A DNA stretch of 64,000 nucleotides from Caproiciproducens sp. NJN-50. GTDB taxonomy: Bacteria > Bacillota > Clostridia > Oscillospirales > Acutalibacteraceae. Position numbers and translations under genes: made by a program. A model generated the notes under the pieces. The model had not been told where the DNA came from and ran no database searches. It saw nothing but the letters and a program-made list of their open reading frames with translations. The DNA lies in NCBI RefSeq assembly GCF_004103755.1, contig NZ_CP035283.1, positions 1,240,001 through 1,304,000 of the forward strand, in the 5' to 3' direction. Shown piece after piece: positions 32,365 through 41,322 of this stretch. Each line of letters starts with the position of its first letter. The first letter of the stretch is position 1.

Positions 32365-34344
32365 ATGGCGAGAAAACAGACATACGGCAATGAGAGCATT
32401 TCCGCCCTGAAAGGCGCCGACCGCGTCAGGCGCCGTCCGGCCGTTATTTTCGGCTCGGACGGAATCGAGGGCTGCGAACACTCCATTTTCGAGATCCTGT
32501 CCAACGCGATCGACGAGGCGCGGGAGGGCTATGGAAAGCAAATCACGGTGACGCGGTATCTGGACCATTCCGTGGAAGTGGAGGATCACGGCCGGGGGTG
32601 TCCGGTCGACTACAACCCAAATGAAAAACGATATAATTGGGAACTGGCTTTCTGCGAGCTTTACGCGGGAGGAAAATACAACAACAGCGCCGATGAGAGC
32701 TATGAATATTCACTGGGGCTCAACGGGCTGGGCCTCTGCGCGACGCAGTACGCCTCCGAATTTATGGATGCGGATATCCGCAGGGACGGGTACCGTTATA
32801 CCCTGCGTTTCGAACACGGGGAAAATGTCGGAGGGCTGAAAAAAGAAGAATATAAGGGCAGGGACACCGGCTCCCGCTTTCGCTGGAAGCCGGACCTTCA
32901 GGTCTTTACGGATATCGACGTTCCTATTGAATATTATCTGGATATGCTGAAACGCCAGGCGATCGTCAACGAGGGGATCACGTTCCTGTTCCGGAATCAG
33001 GCCGGGGCGGGATTCGAAACCACGACGTTTCTCTATGCGAACGGGATCGCGGATTACGCGGAGGAAATCGCGGGGGAAGACGCGCTGACTCCGGTCCAGT
33101 TCTGGCGGGCGGAGCGCATGGTGCGCGACCGGGCGGACAAGCCCGAATACAAAGTGAAGGTCAACGTCGCCGCCGCTTTCTCCAATCGGAACCGGCTGAT
33201 CGAATATTACCACAATTCCAGCTGGCTGGAGCACGGCGGTTCTCCCGACAAGGCCGCCCGGAACGCATTCGTTTATCAGATTGACTCATATCTGAAACAG
33301 AACAACAAGTACAATAAAAATGAGAGCAAAATCAACTTTGCGGACGTCGAGGACTGCCTCATCCTGGTTATTTCCTCTTTCTCCAACCGCACGTCGTATG
33401 AAAACCAGACGAAGAAAGCAATTACCAACAAAGGAATCCAGGAAGCCATGACGGAGATGCTCCGACACCAGCTTGAGGTTTATTTTATTGAAAATCCGGC
33501 CGATGCGGAGAAAATCGCGGCGCAGGTTCTCATCAACAAACGCAGCCGGGAGGACGCGGAAAAAACGCGCCTGAACCTGAAAAAGAAGCTGACGACCAAT
33601 CTGGACCTGACCAACCGCGTGGCCAAATTCGTCGACTGCCGGAGCCGGGACGCCGGAGAGCGGGAAATCTTCATCGTGGAGGGCGATTCGGCGCTCGGTG
33701 CGTGCAAACAGGCGCGCGACCCGAATTTTCAGGCGATTATGCCGATCCGCGGCAAAATTTTGAACTGCCTGAAGGCGGACTACGATAAAATATTCAAAAG
33801 CGATATCATCACCGACCTGATCAAGGTGCTGGGCTGCGGGGTGCAGGTCAGGTCGAAGGCCAGCCGGGAGCTTTCCTCCTTTAACATCGATCTTCTGCGC
33901 TGGAATAAGATCATTCTGTGCACCGATGCCGACGTGGACGGATACCAGATCCGGACGCTTCTGCTGACCATGCTTTACCGGCTGACGCCGACGCTGATTG
34001 AGGAAGGTAAGGTGTTTATCGCGGAATCCCCGCTTTATGAGATCCAGGCGAAGGACAAGACCTATTTCGCCTTTACGGAACGGGAAAAAGAAGAATTTTC
34101 CGAACAGCTGAGAGGGCAGAAGGTAACGGTTCAGCGCTCCAAGGGGCTGGGCGAGAACGAGCCGGACATGATGAACCTGACAACCATGAATCCGGCGACA
34201 CGGCGCCTGATCCGCGTCCTTCCGGATGAAGCGGAACAGACCAGCCGGATGTTCGACCTCCTTCTCGGCGATGACCTGGATGGGAGAAAGGACTTTATCG
34301 CCCGGAACGGGCCCAGGTACATTGATGCCTCCGATTTGAGCTGA
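32365..34344 (+). CDS. parE: Type II DNA topoisomerase ATPase subunit, divergent GyrB/ParE-like
   Basis: 659-residue GHKL ATPase/TOPRIM subunit. The ATP site is recognisable but altered: EILSNAIDEA (Asn kept), VEDHGRGCPV, and GLNGLGLCAT where gyrases have GLHGVGASV. The lid Gln/Lys pair (NQTKKA) is kept. TOPRIM shows IVEGDSALGACKQARD in place of EGDSAGGSAKQGRD, and CTDADVDGYQIRTLLL. It forms a heterotetramer with the ParC-like product of the next gene, 45 nt downstream. A topoisomerase IV or second, paralogous gyrase is the best reading; the housekeeping gyrBA is not in this window. ATG 32365 follows AGGGAGG. Confidence 0.88.
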   Translation: MARKQTYGNESISALKGADRVRRRPAVIFGSDGIEGCEHSIFEILSNAIDEAREGYGKQITVTRYLDHSVEVEDHGRGCPVDYNPNEKRYNWELAFCELYAGGKYNNSADESYEYSLGLNGLGLCATQYASEFMDADIRRDGYRYTLRFEHGENVGGLKKEEYKGRDTGSRFRWKPDLQVFTDIDVPIEYYLDMLKRQAIVNEGITFLFRNQAGAGFETTTFLYANGIADYAEEIAGEDALTPVQFWRAERMVRDRADKPEYKVKVNVAAAFSNRNRLIEYYHNSSWLEHGGSPDKAARNAFVYQIDSYLKQNNKYNKNESKINFADVEDCLILVISSFSNRTSYENQTKKAITNKGIQEAMTEMLRHQLEVYFIENPADAEKIAAQVLINKRSREDAEKTRLNLKKKLTTNLDLTNRVAKFVDCRSRDAGEREIFIVEGDSALGACKQARDPNFQAIMPIRGKILNCLKADYDKIFKSDIITDLIKVLGCGVQVRSKASRELSSFNIDLLRWNKIILCTDADVDGYQIRTLLLTMLYRLTPTLIEEGKVFIAESPLYEIQAKDKTYFAFTEREKEEFSEQLRGQKVTVQRSKGLGENEPDMMNLTTMNPATRRLIRVLPDEAEQTSRMFDLLLGDDLDGRKDFIARNGPRYIDASDLS

Positions 34345-34389
34345 ATGCTTTTTTGAATCTTTGATCGAAATGGTGGTGCGGCAGAATTC

Positions 34390-36621
34390 ATGCCCAAAAA
34401 GAAGAAAGAATCAGCCCCCCAAAGTGCCGGCGCGCACGGCGTCATCAACGGCGCAGGTGAGGTTGTTGAAGAAAAAATAACGGATACGCTTGAAAAAAAC
34501 TATATGCCCTATGCGATGAGCGTGATCCTTTCCAGAGCAATTCCGGAGATAGACGGGTTTAAGCCCTCCCATCGGAAGCTGCTCTATACCATGTATAAAA
34601 TGGGCCTGCTGGGGCCGGCCCGGACCAAGAGCGCCAATATTGTCGGTCAGACCATGCGGCTGAATCCCCATGGCGACGCGGCCATTTACGACACCATGGT
34701 GCGGCTGAGCCGCGGGTACGAGGCGCTGCTTCATCCCTATGTGGACTCCAAGGGAAATTTCGGCAAATTCTATTCCCGCGACATGGCCTATGCCGCCTCC
34801 CGCTACACGGAGGCGCGGCTCGACAATATCTGTGAAGAGCTGTTTCGCGACATTGACCGGGACACCGTCGATTTTGTAGACAATTATGACAACACCGTGA
34901 AAGAGCCCACTCTGCTGCCGGCGACTTTTCCGACCGTGCTGGTCAATGCGAACACGGGCATCGCCGTCGGCATGGCAAGCTCGATTTGTCCGTTCAACCT
35001 GGCGGAGGTCTGTAAAACGACCGTGAGCCTGCTGAAAGACCAGCAGCATGAGATCGATTCGACCCTTTTGGCGCCTGATTTTCCGGGCGGCGGGCAGATC
35101 CTGATGGATCGGGACGCCTTGCGTAAAATATATGAGACGGGGCGCGGTTCCATCCGGATCCGCTCCCGGTTCCGTTACGACCCGGACGCGAACTGCGTCG
35201 ATGTGGTGGAAATTCCGCCGACCACGACGGTGGAGGTTATTGTCGAGAAGGTTGTGGAATTAGTCCGTCAGGGAAAAATCAGGGAAATTTCGGATATCCG
35301 CGACGAAACCGGCCTCGACGGACTGAAAATCACGATAGACCTGAAACGGGGAACAGACCCGGACAAGCTGATGCTGCGCCTGTTCAAGATGACGCCCCTG
35401 GAGGACAGCTTTTCCTGCAATTTTAATGTACTGGTGAACGGCACGCCGCGCGTCATGGGAGTCAGGGAACTGCTGAACGAATGGACGGCGTTCCGGGTAA
35501 AATGTGTTCGCCGCCGAACGGAATTCGACCTGAAAAAAAAGCAGGAAAAACTGCACCTGCTCAAAGGCCTGCAGGCGATTCTGCTGGATATCGACAAAGC
35601 GGTTGCCATCGTGCGCTCGACCGAGGAGGAGGAAGAGGTTGTTCCGAACCTCATGATCGGGTTTGGCATCGACCGGATTCAGGCTGATTACGTCGCCGAA
35701 ATCAAGCTGCGCCATCTGAACCGCGAGTATATTCTGAAACGCACGGAGGAAACGGAGCAGCTGGAACAGGAAATCGGCCGTCTTCAAAGAATTCTTGAAA
35801 ACGATTTGGAGATTCGGAAGATCATCGTCGGAGAACTCAACGAAGTGGCTGGAAAATATGGGAAGCCACGGCGCACCGAATTGATTTACCCTGGCGAGAT
35901 CGAGGAATACACAGAAGAGGAAATTCCGGATTATCCGGTCAACCTGTTTCTGACAAAGGACGGATATTTTAAGAAAATCACGCCGCTTTCGCTGCGGATG
36001 GGCGGCGACCAGAAATTGAAGGAAGGGGACGAAGTCAGCCAGCATCTGGAAAGTACGAATTCCGCCGAGCTGCTGTTCTTTACGGACCGCTGTTCTGTTT
36101 ATAAGGCGAAGGCCTCGGATTTTCCGGATACCAAGGCCAGCGTTCTGGGGGAATATATTCCCGCGAAGCTCGGCATGGAGGAGGGGGAGACGCCGGTTTA
36201 TCTGGCGGTCACGACGGACTATTCCGGCTTTATGATGTTCTTTTTTGAGAACGGCAAAGCGGCCAAGGTCGATTTGAATTCCTATGAGACAAAGACGAAC
36301 CGCCGCAGGCTCGTCAATGCCTACAGTGATAAAAGCCCGCTGGCGTCCTGTTTCCAGATTGCGGAAGACGGGGAATTTCTGTTGACTTCCTCCCAGGGAA
36401 GGATTCTTCTGCTGCACACCGGCGCCGTTCAGAGCAAGACCACACGCTCTACCCAGGGCGTCGCGGTGATGACGCTCCGGCGCGGGGCAAGACTGCTTCG
36501 TGTTGAAAAATATGAGGAAGGGACCCTGAAAAAACCGGACCGCTACCGGAAAACCATTCCGGCGGTCGGGGCCATGCCCGCTGCGGAGGATACTCAGGGC
36601 GAGCAGCTCACTCTTTCATGA
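34390..36621 (+). CDS. parC: Type II DNA topoisomerase cleavage subunit, divergent GyrA/ParC-like
   Basis: 743-residue breakage-reunion subunit. The winged-helix core has YAMSVILSRAIPEIDGFKPSHRKLLY, HGDAAIYDTMVRLS and the active-site tyrosine in YAASRYTEARL (gyrase AAMRYTEARL), then the long coiled coil (about 370-470). The C-terminal half (about 490-743) is a beta-type domain but lacks the gyrase GyrA-box QRRGGKG that I would look for, favouring a decatenase-type enzyme over gyrase. It is paired with the parE-like gene upstream. The first about 25 residues are Lys/Ala/Gly-rich and disordered. Confidence 0.88.
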   Translation: MPKKKKESAPQSAGAHGVINGAGEVVEEKITDTLEKNYMPYAMSVILSRAIPEIDGFKPSHRKLLYTMYKMGLLGPARTKSANIVGQTMRLNPHGDAAIYDTMVRLSRGYEALLHPYVDSKGNFGKFYSRDMAYAASRYTEARLDNICEELFRDIDRDTVDFVDNYDNTVKEPTLLPATFPTVLVNANTGIAVGMASSICPFNLAEVCKTTVSLLKDQQHEIDSTLLAPDFPGGGQILMDRDALRKIYETGRGSIRIRSRFRYDPDANCVDVVEIPPTTTVEVIVEKVVELVRQGKIREISDIRDETGLDGLKITIDLKRGTDPDKLMLRLFKMTPLEDSFSCNFNVLVNGTPRVMGVRELLNEWTAFRVKCVRRRTEFDLKKKQEKLHLLKGLQAILLDIDKAVAIVRSTEEEEEVVPNLMIGFGIDRIQADYVAEIKLRHLNREYILKRTEETEQLEQEIGRLQRILENDLEIRKIIVGELNEVAGKYGKPRRTELIYPGEIEEYTEEEIPDYPVNLFLTKDGYFKKITPLSLRMGGDQKLKEGDEVSQHLESTNSAELLFFTDRCSVYKAKASDFPDTKASVLGEYIPAKLGMEEGETPVYLAVTTDYSGFMMFFFENGKAAKVDLNSYETKTNRRRLVNAYSDKSPLASCFQIAEDGEFLLTSSQGRILLLHTGAVQSKTTRSTQGVAVMTLRRGARLLRVEKYEEGTLKKPDRYRKTIPAVGAMPAAEDTQGEQLTLS

Positions 36622-36631
36622 ACATAAAAAT

Positions 36632-36664
36632 CACCGCTGAAAAACCAATAGCTTTCCAGCGGTG
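36632..36664. other. Hairpin after the parC-like gene
   Basis: CACCGCTG (36632-36639) pairs with CAGCGGTG (36657-36664). There is no T tract on the plus strand, but the minus strand continues into ATTTTTATG, which looks like a terminator for leftward transcription although no minus-strand gene is near. Confidence 0.45.
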
Positions 36665-36790
36665 GGACAGTTCAAGCGGCAAACGCAGTCAAACGTAATC
36701 GCTTTTCTTTGTCCATGCATTAGAGTTTCCTGGCGGTTTGGCCATTATTCACTTTTCGTCCCATTTTTAGAAATATATCCGGCGATCCTC

Positions 36791-36819
36791 TTGCAAACAG
36801 GCTTCGTTTGTGATACCAT
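36791..36819 (+). promoter_or_regulatory. Likely secG promoter
   Basis: TTGCAA (36791-36796), 17-bp spacer, TACCAT (36814-36819), 38 nt before the secG start. Confidence 0.5.
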
Positions 36820-36856
36820 CATAAAAGAGGATTCGGAAAGATTTTGGAGGTAGATT

Positions 36857-37105
36857 ATGTCAGTCGCTGAGATTGTGTTGGGAGTCGTACTGATTTTATT
36901 TTCCATCGCGATTACGATTGTGGTTTTGATGCAGGAGGGCCACGAACAGAATGTCGGTGTGGTCACGGGCGGCGCGGATACATTCCTGACGAAAAACAAG
37001 GCGCGTTCCGTGGATGCTTTTTTAGCCCGCTGGACGAAAATTATTGCGATCGGTTTCTTTCTGCTTGTGATTATTATTAACGCTTATTTGTTTTTTGGAG
37101 CCTGA
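36857..37105 (+). CDS. secG: Preprotein translocase subunit SecG
   Basis: 82-residue two-helix membrane protein of the SecYEG channel. Transmembrane helices are at about 5-26 and 59-79, with the conserved QEG...TGGADTFL loop between them, which contacts SecY and SecA. ATG 36857 follows TTTTGGAGG. As in many Firmicutes, secG precedes rnr, but here a terminator lies between the two. Confidence 0.94.
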   Translation: MSVAEIVLGVVLILFSIAITIVVLMQEGHEQNVGVVTGGADTFLTKNKARSVDAFLARWTKIIAIGFFLLVIIINAYLFFGA

Positions 37106-37121
37106 ACACAGAATACTGTTT

Positions 37122-37153
37122 CGCCCCGCTTGGCAAGAGCGGGGCGTTTCTTA
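37122..37153 (+). terminator. Terminator after secG
   Basis: CGCCCCGCT (37122-37130) pairs with AGCGGGGCG (37138-37146), loop TGGCAAG, then TTTCTT. Confidence 0.85.
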
Positions 37154-37279
37154 TATGGCCGCGTAATTTGGACGCCTGGGCGGAAAGCGGAAGGGAATCG
37201 CGCTGTCTAAAATTTGCAGTTTAGGGAATTCTATCATGAGCCTTGAGGAGAACAGCAGACCGTGATTGGAGGGAAGAAT

Positions 37280-39385
37280 TTGGGAGAAACAAAAGAAATT
37301 ATTATGTCATACCTCAATAAGATACCGCAGGGCATTTCGTCGCGCGATTTAATCAAACGGCTCAGACTGAGCCGGAAGGATTACAATAAGGCGTTGGATG
37401 AACTGCAGAAAGAGGGCAAAGTCTCGGTCAGCAGAAGCCGCAGAATCCGCAGGGTAAAAGAGAAATCCACGGTTGACGCCACGATCGTTTCTCTTTCCAG
37501 AGGATTTGCTTTTGCCCGTCCGGACGGCGGCGGAGATGACATTTTCATTCATGCCGACCACCTGAAAAATGCCTTTATTAAAGACAGGGTAAAGCTGCAC
37601 CGCGTCAGGCAGAGTCCCAAGGGACCCAGCGCGGAGGTGGATTCCATCTCTGAGAAAAGCAGCCGTGTAATCACCGGAACTCTGAACAAAGCAAAAGATC
37701 GATGTGAAATGGCCCCGGACGACGCGATCCGATATCCGATCCGGGTTGTGAAGAACCTGCCGCGCGGGATAAAAAGCGGGGACAAGATCCAGGCGAAAAT
37801 CAGCAGACAGAAAAATTCAGACGAGCTTCAGGCGGAAATCGTTAAAGTCTATGGAAAATCGAACAGCGCCAAAGTCTGCGCCGACGCGATCCTCGATCAA
37901 TATGGAATCCGGACCCGCTTTGAAAAGGAAGCGGCGGAAGAGGCGAAACGCGTTTCCTCGTCCGCAATTTCGGAAGCGGACCTGACAGGAAGGCTGGACC
38001 TTCGGAAGCTTGCCATTTGCACGATCGACGGCGCGGGTGCGAAAGACCTTGACGACGCCGTTTCCGTCAGCAAAACGAAGAAGGGGTTCCGGCTGGGAGT
38101 CCATATCGCGGACGTGTCGCATTATGTGAAGGAAGACGGGGCGCTGGACCGGGAGGCGTTTGCACGGGGGACCTCCGTTTACTTTGCCGACCGCGTCGTT
38201 CCCATGCTTCCGGAGGAACTTTCCAACGGCGCGTGCTCTTTAAACGCCGGCGCGGACAAGCTGGCGTTTTCCGCAATGATCGAATTGAGTCTCGATGGAG
38301 AGATTCTGTCCTACCGTTTCCGGAAAAGCGTGATCCGTTCCCGGGTCCGCGGCGTTTACTCGGAGGTGAATCAGATTTTTTCCGGAAAAGCGGACCGTGA
38401 ACTGAAGAAAAAATACTATCCGGTGATTCGATCTCTGAATGCGGCGCGGGAGCTTGCGAAAATCCTCAAAAAGCGTTCGGGGGAGAACGGCTCCTTCGAT
38501 ATTGAGAGCACGGAATCCGAATTTACGCTGAACGAGCGGGGGGTCTGTGTGGATGTCCGTCCGCGCTCGAGCGGAGAAGCGGAAGAGATGATCGAACAGC
38601 TGATGATCACGGCGAACCAGGCCGCGGCAAAGCTGGCGAAAACGAAGGGGATCCCCTTCGTTTACAGAGTCCATGAACAGCCCGACCCGGAGCGGGTCAA
38701 GACGCTGATTCAGCTGGTGGACGCGGTCGGGCTGAATTCCCGCACGCTGAAGAAGAAGGGGGAGCTTTCCGCCGCCGATTTCGGTGCGGTATTGGATCAG
38801 GCGCAGGGCACGCCGATTCAGAAGGTGATATCGCACCAGCTGCTGCGGACCATGGCGAAGGCCCGCTACGACTCCAAGCCGATCGGGCATTTCGGGCTTG
38901 CGCTGGAGGACTACTGCCACTTTACCTCTCCGATCCGCAGATACCCCGACCTTGCGATTCACCGCATCCTGACGGCGCTGCTGACGGAAAAGGACCAGGG
39001 CAGGATCAACCGTTTTCAGGGTTTTGCCGTCGGCGCCGCAAAATCCTCCTCCAATGCCGAGGTGCGCGCCATGGGGGCGGAACGCGATGCGGAGGATTGC
39101 TATATGGCCGAATACATCGGCCGGCACATCGGTGAAGTTTTCGACGGGGTCGTCAGCGGAGTGACGCAGCGCGGCATTTTTGTGGAGCTTGCCAACACGG
39201 TGGAGGGATTTGTGCCGATCGACAGTTTTCAGGACGCAAACTACCAGTTTGACGGCATGATTACCCAGGTTGACCGCAACTCGGGCAAAAAGCTGACCAT
39301 CGGACAGCCGATGCGCATTCAGGTGGTTTCCGCCGACGTGGCGGGCGGCCGCATCGATTTCGCGCCTGCCGGCGACCCGGATTAA
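37280..39385 (+). CDS. rnr: Ribonuclease R
   Basis: 701-residue RNB-family 3'-5' exoribonuclease that degrades structured RNA. Order: N-terminal winged-helix region (SRDLIKRLRLSRKDYNKAL), cold-shock domains (GFAFARPDGGGDDIFIH), catalytic RNB domain with TIDGAGAKDLDDAVSV (metal-binding aspartates) and HFTSPIRRYPDLAIHR, and a C-terminal S1 domain (FDGVVSGVTQRGIFVEL). TTG 37280 has GGAGGGAAG upstream; the in-frame GTG 37262 has none. The smpB and ssrA genes that often follow rnr are not here. Confidence 0.94.
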   Translation: MGETKEIIMSYLNKIPQGISSRDLIKRLRLSRKDYNKALDELQKEGKVSVSRSRRIRRVKEKSTVDATIVSLSRGFAFARPDGGGDDIFIHADHLKNAFIKDRVKLHRVRQSPKGPSAEVDSISEKSSRVITGTLNKAKDRCEMAPDDAIRYPIRVVKNLPRGIKSGDKIQAKISRQKNSDELQAEIVKVYGKSNSAKVCADAILDQYGIRTRFEKEAAEEAKRVSSSAISEADLTGRLDLRKLAICTIDGAGAKDLDDAVSVSKTKKGFRLGVHIADVSHYVKEDGALDREAFARGTSVYFADRVVPMLPEELSNGACSLNAGADKLAFSAMIELSLDGEILSYRFRKSVIRSRVRGVYSEVNQIFSGKADRELKKKYYPVIRSLNAARELAKILKKRSGENGSFDIESTESEFTLNERGVCVDVRPRSSGEAEEMIEQLMITANQAAAKLAKTKGIPFVYRVHEQPDPERVKTLIQLVDAVGLNSRTLKKKGELSAADFGAVLDQAQGTPIQKVISHQLLRTMAKARYDSKPIGHFGLALEDYCHFTSPIRRYPDLAIHRILTALLTEKDQGRINRFQGFAVGAAKSSSNAEVRAMGAERDAEDCYMAEYIGRHIGEVFDGVVSGVTQRGIFVELANTVEGFVPIDSFQDANYQFDGMITQVDRNSGKKLTIGQPMRIQVVSADVAGGRIDFAPAGDPD

Positions 39386-39475
39386 TTTTTTACTTTTTCC
39401 ATTCGTTGCATAAAAACTGGAATAAAAGCCCATCCTACTGGCATAAGAATGAAACCGGAAGGCGGAATTGTCAGT

Positions 39476-39739
39476 ATGGAATCTGTATTAAAACTCTTGC
39501 AGCGCACCACTACCGACTGCGAGGAGGCAAAAGACAGCCTCGACCGGCAGCAGATCGTAGATGCAATCCGGGACGTATCGCGCCAGCTTGCCTATAACGA
39601 ATGCTGGTTTCAGCTTGAATCCGATGAAAACCTGATCGATGCCTGCATCTATCAGCGGGAAGAACTGAAATCGCGTTATCGCTATTTTCTGAAACTGGCA
39701 AAGCAGAAGGGTGTTAACTGCGCTTCCTTCCAAGAATAA
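39476..39739 (+). CDS. yaaL: DUF2508 (YaaL-like) small protein
   Basis: 87-residue helical, acidic protein. The pattern LDRQQIVDAIRDVSRQLAY followed by FQLESDENLIDACIYQREELKSRYRY resembles the DUF2508 family, which sits next to bofA in Bacillus (yaaL-bofA). Function unknown. ATG 39476 follows GGCGGA; the in-frame ATG 39449 has no site. It is 17 nt upstream of bofA and probably co-transcribed with it. Confidence 0.78.
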   Translation: MESVLKLLQRTTTDCEEAKDSLDRQQIVDAIRDVSRQLAYNECWFQLESDENLIDACIYQREELKSRYRYFLKLAKQKGVNCASFQE

Positions 39740-39756
39740 GGAGCGGAGGTGTAAAA

Positions 39757-40020
39757 TTGCAGAAGCTGACGGCCATCGTGTGTGCGCTGGGTGTTTTTGC
39801 CTTGCTGGTACTGATCCAGGTCATCGTAAAAGCGGAACATCCGGTCCGAAGGGCCATCGGGGGAATTTTAACCGGACTTTGCGCGCTTGTGGTTGTAAAT
39901 CTGACAGGATGTTTCACCGGGGTTACTCTTCCAATCAGCCCGCTGACGCTCGGCGTTTCGGGTGCGGCAGGAATATCGGGGGTTACAATGCTGCTTTTGC
40001 TGGATCTTATTTTAAAATAG
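39757..40020 (+). CDS. bofA: Pro-sigma-K processing inhibitor BofA family protein
   Basis: 87-residue membrane protein with hydrophobic helices at about 5-24, 34-52 and 66-86. BofA holds the SpoIVFB site-2 protease inactive in the forespore outer membrane until a signal allows pro-sigma-K processing. The C-terminal VTLPISPLTLGVSGAAGISGVTMLLLL is typical of the family. TTG 39757 follows GGAGGTG. Its presence is evidence for endospore formation. The stop codon lies inside the downstream terminator hairpin. Confidence 0.85.
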   Translation: MQKLTAIVCALGVFALLVLIQVIVKAEHPVRRAIGGILTGLCALVVVNLTGCFTGVTLPISPLTLGVSGAAGISGVTMLLLLDLILK

Positions 40021-40055
40021 GCTGCGGGGGATCGTTCCCTGCAGCCTATTTTAAA
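40011..40055. terminator. Bidirectional terminator shared by bofA and DUF4364
   Basis: Perfect 15-bp palindromic arms TTTAAAATAGGCTGC (40011-40025) and GCAGCCTATTTTAAA (40041-40055) around GGGGGATCGTTCCCT, which itself partly pairs. The T-rich arm flanks serve both directions; the bofA stop codon TAG (40018-40020) is part of the stem. Confidence 0.88.
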
Positions 40056-40078
40056 ATGCAAAAGTTGCCGGTTGCCCG

Positions 40079-40666
40079 CTATGATTCTTTCGGAAGGAAA
40101 CCAGCCGCCATGTCGTTTCGACCCGTGACAAGGGCCAGCAGCATCCGGTAAACGGCTTCGGGAGAACGGTGGAAATTTTCTTTCACCATATTGGCCTGGT
40201 AAAGGTCGGGGACGTAGAGAGTGATGCTCATCAAATCCATATCCCCGCCTGAAATGTGACAAATCACATGATATCCCTTGTCCAACTTGACAAACTCAAC
40301 GCGGTTTTCCCGTTCGCGCCTTGCTTCGGCCAACAGCCGGATCGCTGCGCCGACGGCTTTGTCGCGGACAGAGGGAGGTAAAGCCGTGTCCAGCTGCTTT
40401 GCTATCATCTTTCCGCTGTCGCTCAGGGAAAAGGTATCCGGGCTGTCCCTGTCCGGGATGAGAATTCCCTTTTCGGACATTTCCGCAATGGCGTCCGCCA
40501 GTTCAAAATAATTTGCAAGCCCGTTGTTCTGTATCATCTCTATCATGTCATCTTTTGCAAGCGGAACGCCGACACTGTCCAGCAGGTAACAGATTAAAAT
40601 TCTGATTTCATTTTTCGTCCTCAGTCCCCCGGGGTCAATTCCGGCTGAAAAAGCGTCAAAGGCCAT
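40079..40666 (-). CDS. DUF4364 family protein (probable winged-helix regulator)
   Basis: 195 residues. The N-terminus (KNEIRILICYLLDSVGVPLAKDDMIEMI) and following helices (YFELADAIAEMSEKGILIPD) have the look of a winged-helix DNA-binding domain; the C-terminal half (about 110-195) has DMDLMSITLYVPD and ends MAAGFLP. This is the DUF4364 pattern common in Clostridia; function is not established. ATG 40666 follows GGGAGG. A single gene ending at the bidirectional terminator it shares with bofA. Confidence 0.75.
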   Translation of the reverse strand: MAFDAFSAGIDPGGLRTKNEIRILICYLLDSVGVPLAKDDMIEMIQNNGLANYFELADAIAEMSEKGILIPDRDSPDTFSLSDSGKMIAKQLDTALPPSVRDKAVGAAIRLLAEARRERENRVEFVKLDKGYHVICHISGGDMDLMSITLYVPDLYQANMVKENFHRSPEAVYRMLLALVTGRNDMAAGFLPKES

Positions 40667-40755
40667 TTCGAATCGCCTCCCTGATCCTTTTTGATTATTT
40701 TACCACAGATTGAAGATCATGGAAAGTGGGGAAAGGGTGGCGATAACGGCGGTGA

Positions 40756-40835
40756 ATAAAAAAATCGCTGATCCTGTGAAGCACGGTCCGGCTGGGTTTA
40801 AATTCCCGTTTCAGAGCGTGTTTCCCAGGATCAGC
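40756..40835 (-). terminator. Large terminator-like hairpin after the XRE gene
   Basis: GCTGATCCTG (40767-40776) and CAGGATCAGC (40826-40835) form a perfect 10-bp stem enclosing 49 nt that may fold further. On the minus strand it is followed by GATTTTTTTATT. It ends 16 nt after the XRE stop; the unusual loop size makes it also a candidate small structured RNA. Confidence 0.65.
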
Positions 40836-40850
40836 ACCATGGCGAATCAG

Positions 40851-41255
40851 CTAATTTCTGGTATCTTTAGAAGCTTTCTCCATGCTGTCTTTCAGGGCAG
40901 AAAACAATTTCTCTTTTTGGCTGTCGGGACAGGCCCGGAAAAGCCCGACCAGTTCTTTTTCCAAAGGGGTTAATTCGTAAATATGGCTTGAATTTTTCTT
41001 TCCGTGTATATAGACCGATTTGCTTCCGCTGTCCGCGACGGAAGGTGGGCTGGGTTCATCCGCCAATAGCTCGTTGATGGAGATATTAAATACTCTGGCC
41101 AAGATGATGAGGGCGGAAACATCCGGCATGGTCTTTCCAATTTCGTAATAAGAATAAGTGGAACGGTCAATATTCAATATTTTGGCAATTTGATTCTGCG
41201 TATAGCCGCTTTTGATGCGCAATTCGCGCAGTCTTTCGTTAATGCGAATTTTCAT
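40851..41255 (-). CDS. XRE-family transcriptional regulator
   Basis: 134 residues with an N-terminal helix-turn-helix (ERLRELRIKSGYTQNQIAKILNI then DRSTYSYYEIGKTMP, residues 7-44) and a C-terminal helical part (about 85-134; LTPLEKELVGLFRACPDSQKEKLF). It probably binds DNA as a dimer. ATG 41255 gives the usual HTH start; TTG 41258 is directly before it and closer to GGCGGA. A dyad TTCATTC-CT-GAATGAA lies about 75 nt upstream beside a -10-like TATAAT, suggesting autoregulation. Target genes are unknown. Confidence 0.88.
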   Translation of the reverse strand: MKIRINERLRELRIKSGYTQNQIAKILNIDRSTYSYYEIGKTMPDVSALIILARVFNISINELLADEPSPPSVADSGSKSVYIHGKKNSSHIYELTPLEKELVGLFRACPDSQKEKLFSALKDSMEKASKDTRN

Positions 41256-41322
41256 CAACTTGCAATTCCGCCTCTTTTTACATTATATGCCAGAAAAGTA
41301 TATATTTATTGCTGTTGATTCG

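Noticed and set aside
29830..32589. 919-codon open frame on the minus strand
   Set aside because: It is antisense to hpt and ftsH, whose motifs are intact; His/Arg/Leu-rich composition is typical of a shadow frame in GC-rich DNA.
39386..39475. Possible smpB or tmRNA gene after rnr
   Set aside because: The usual neighbours of rnr were looked for; neither a SmpB frame nor tmRNA ends are present, only a short gap before the DUF2508 gene.
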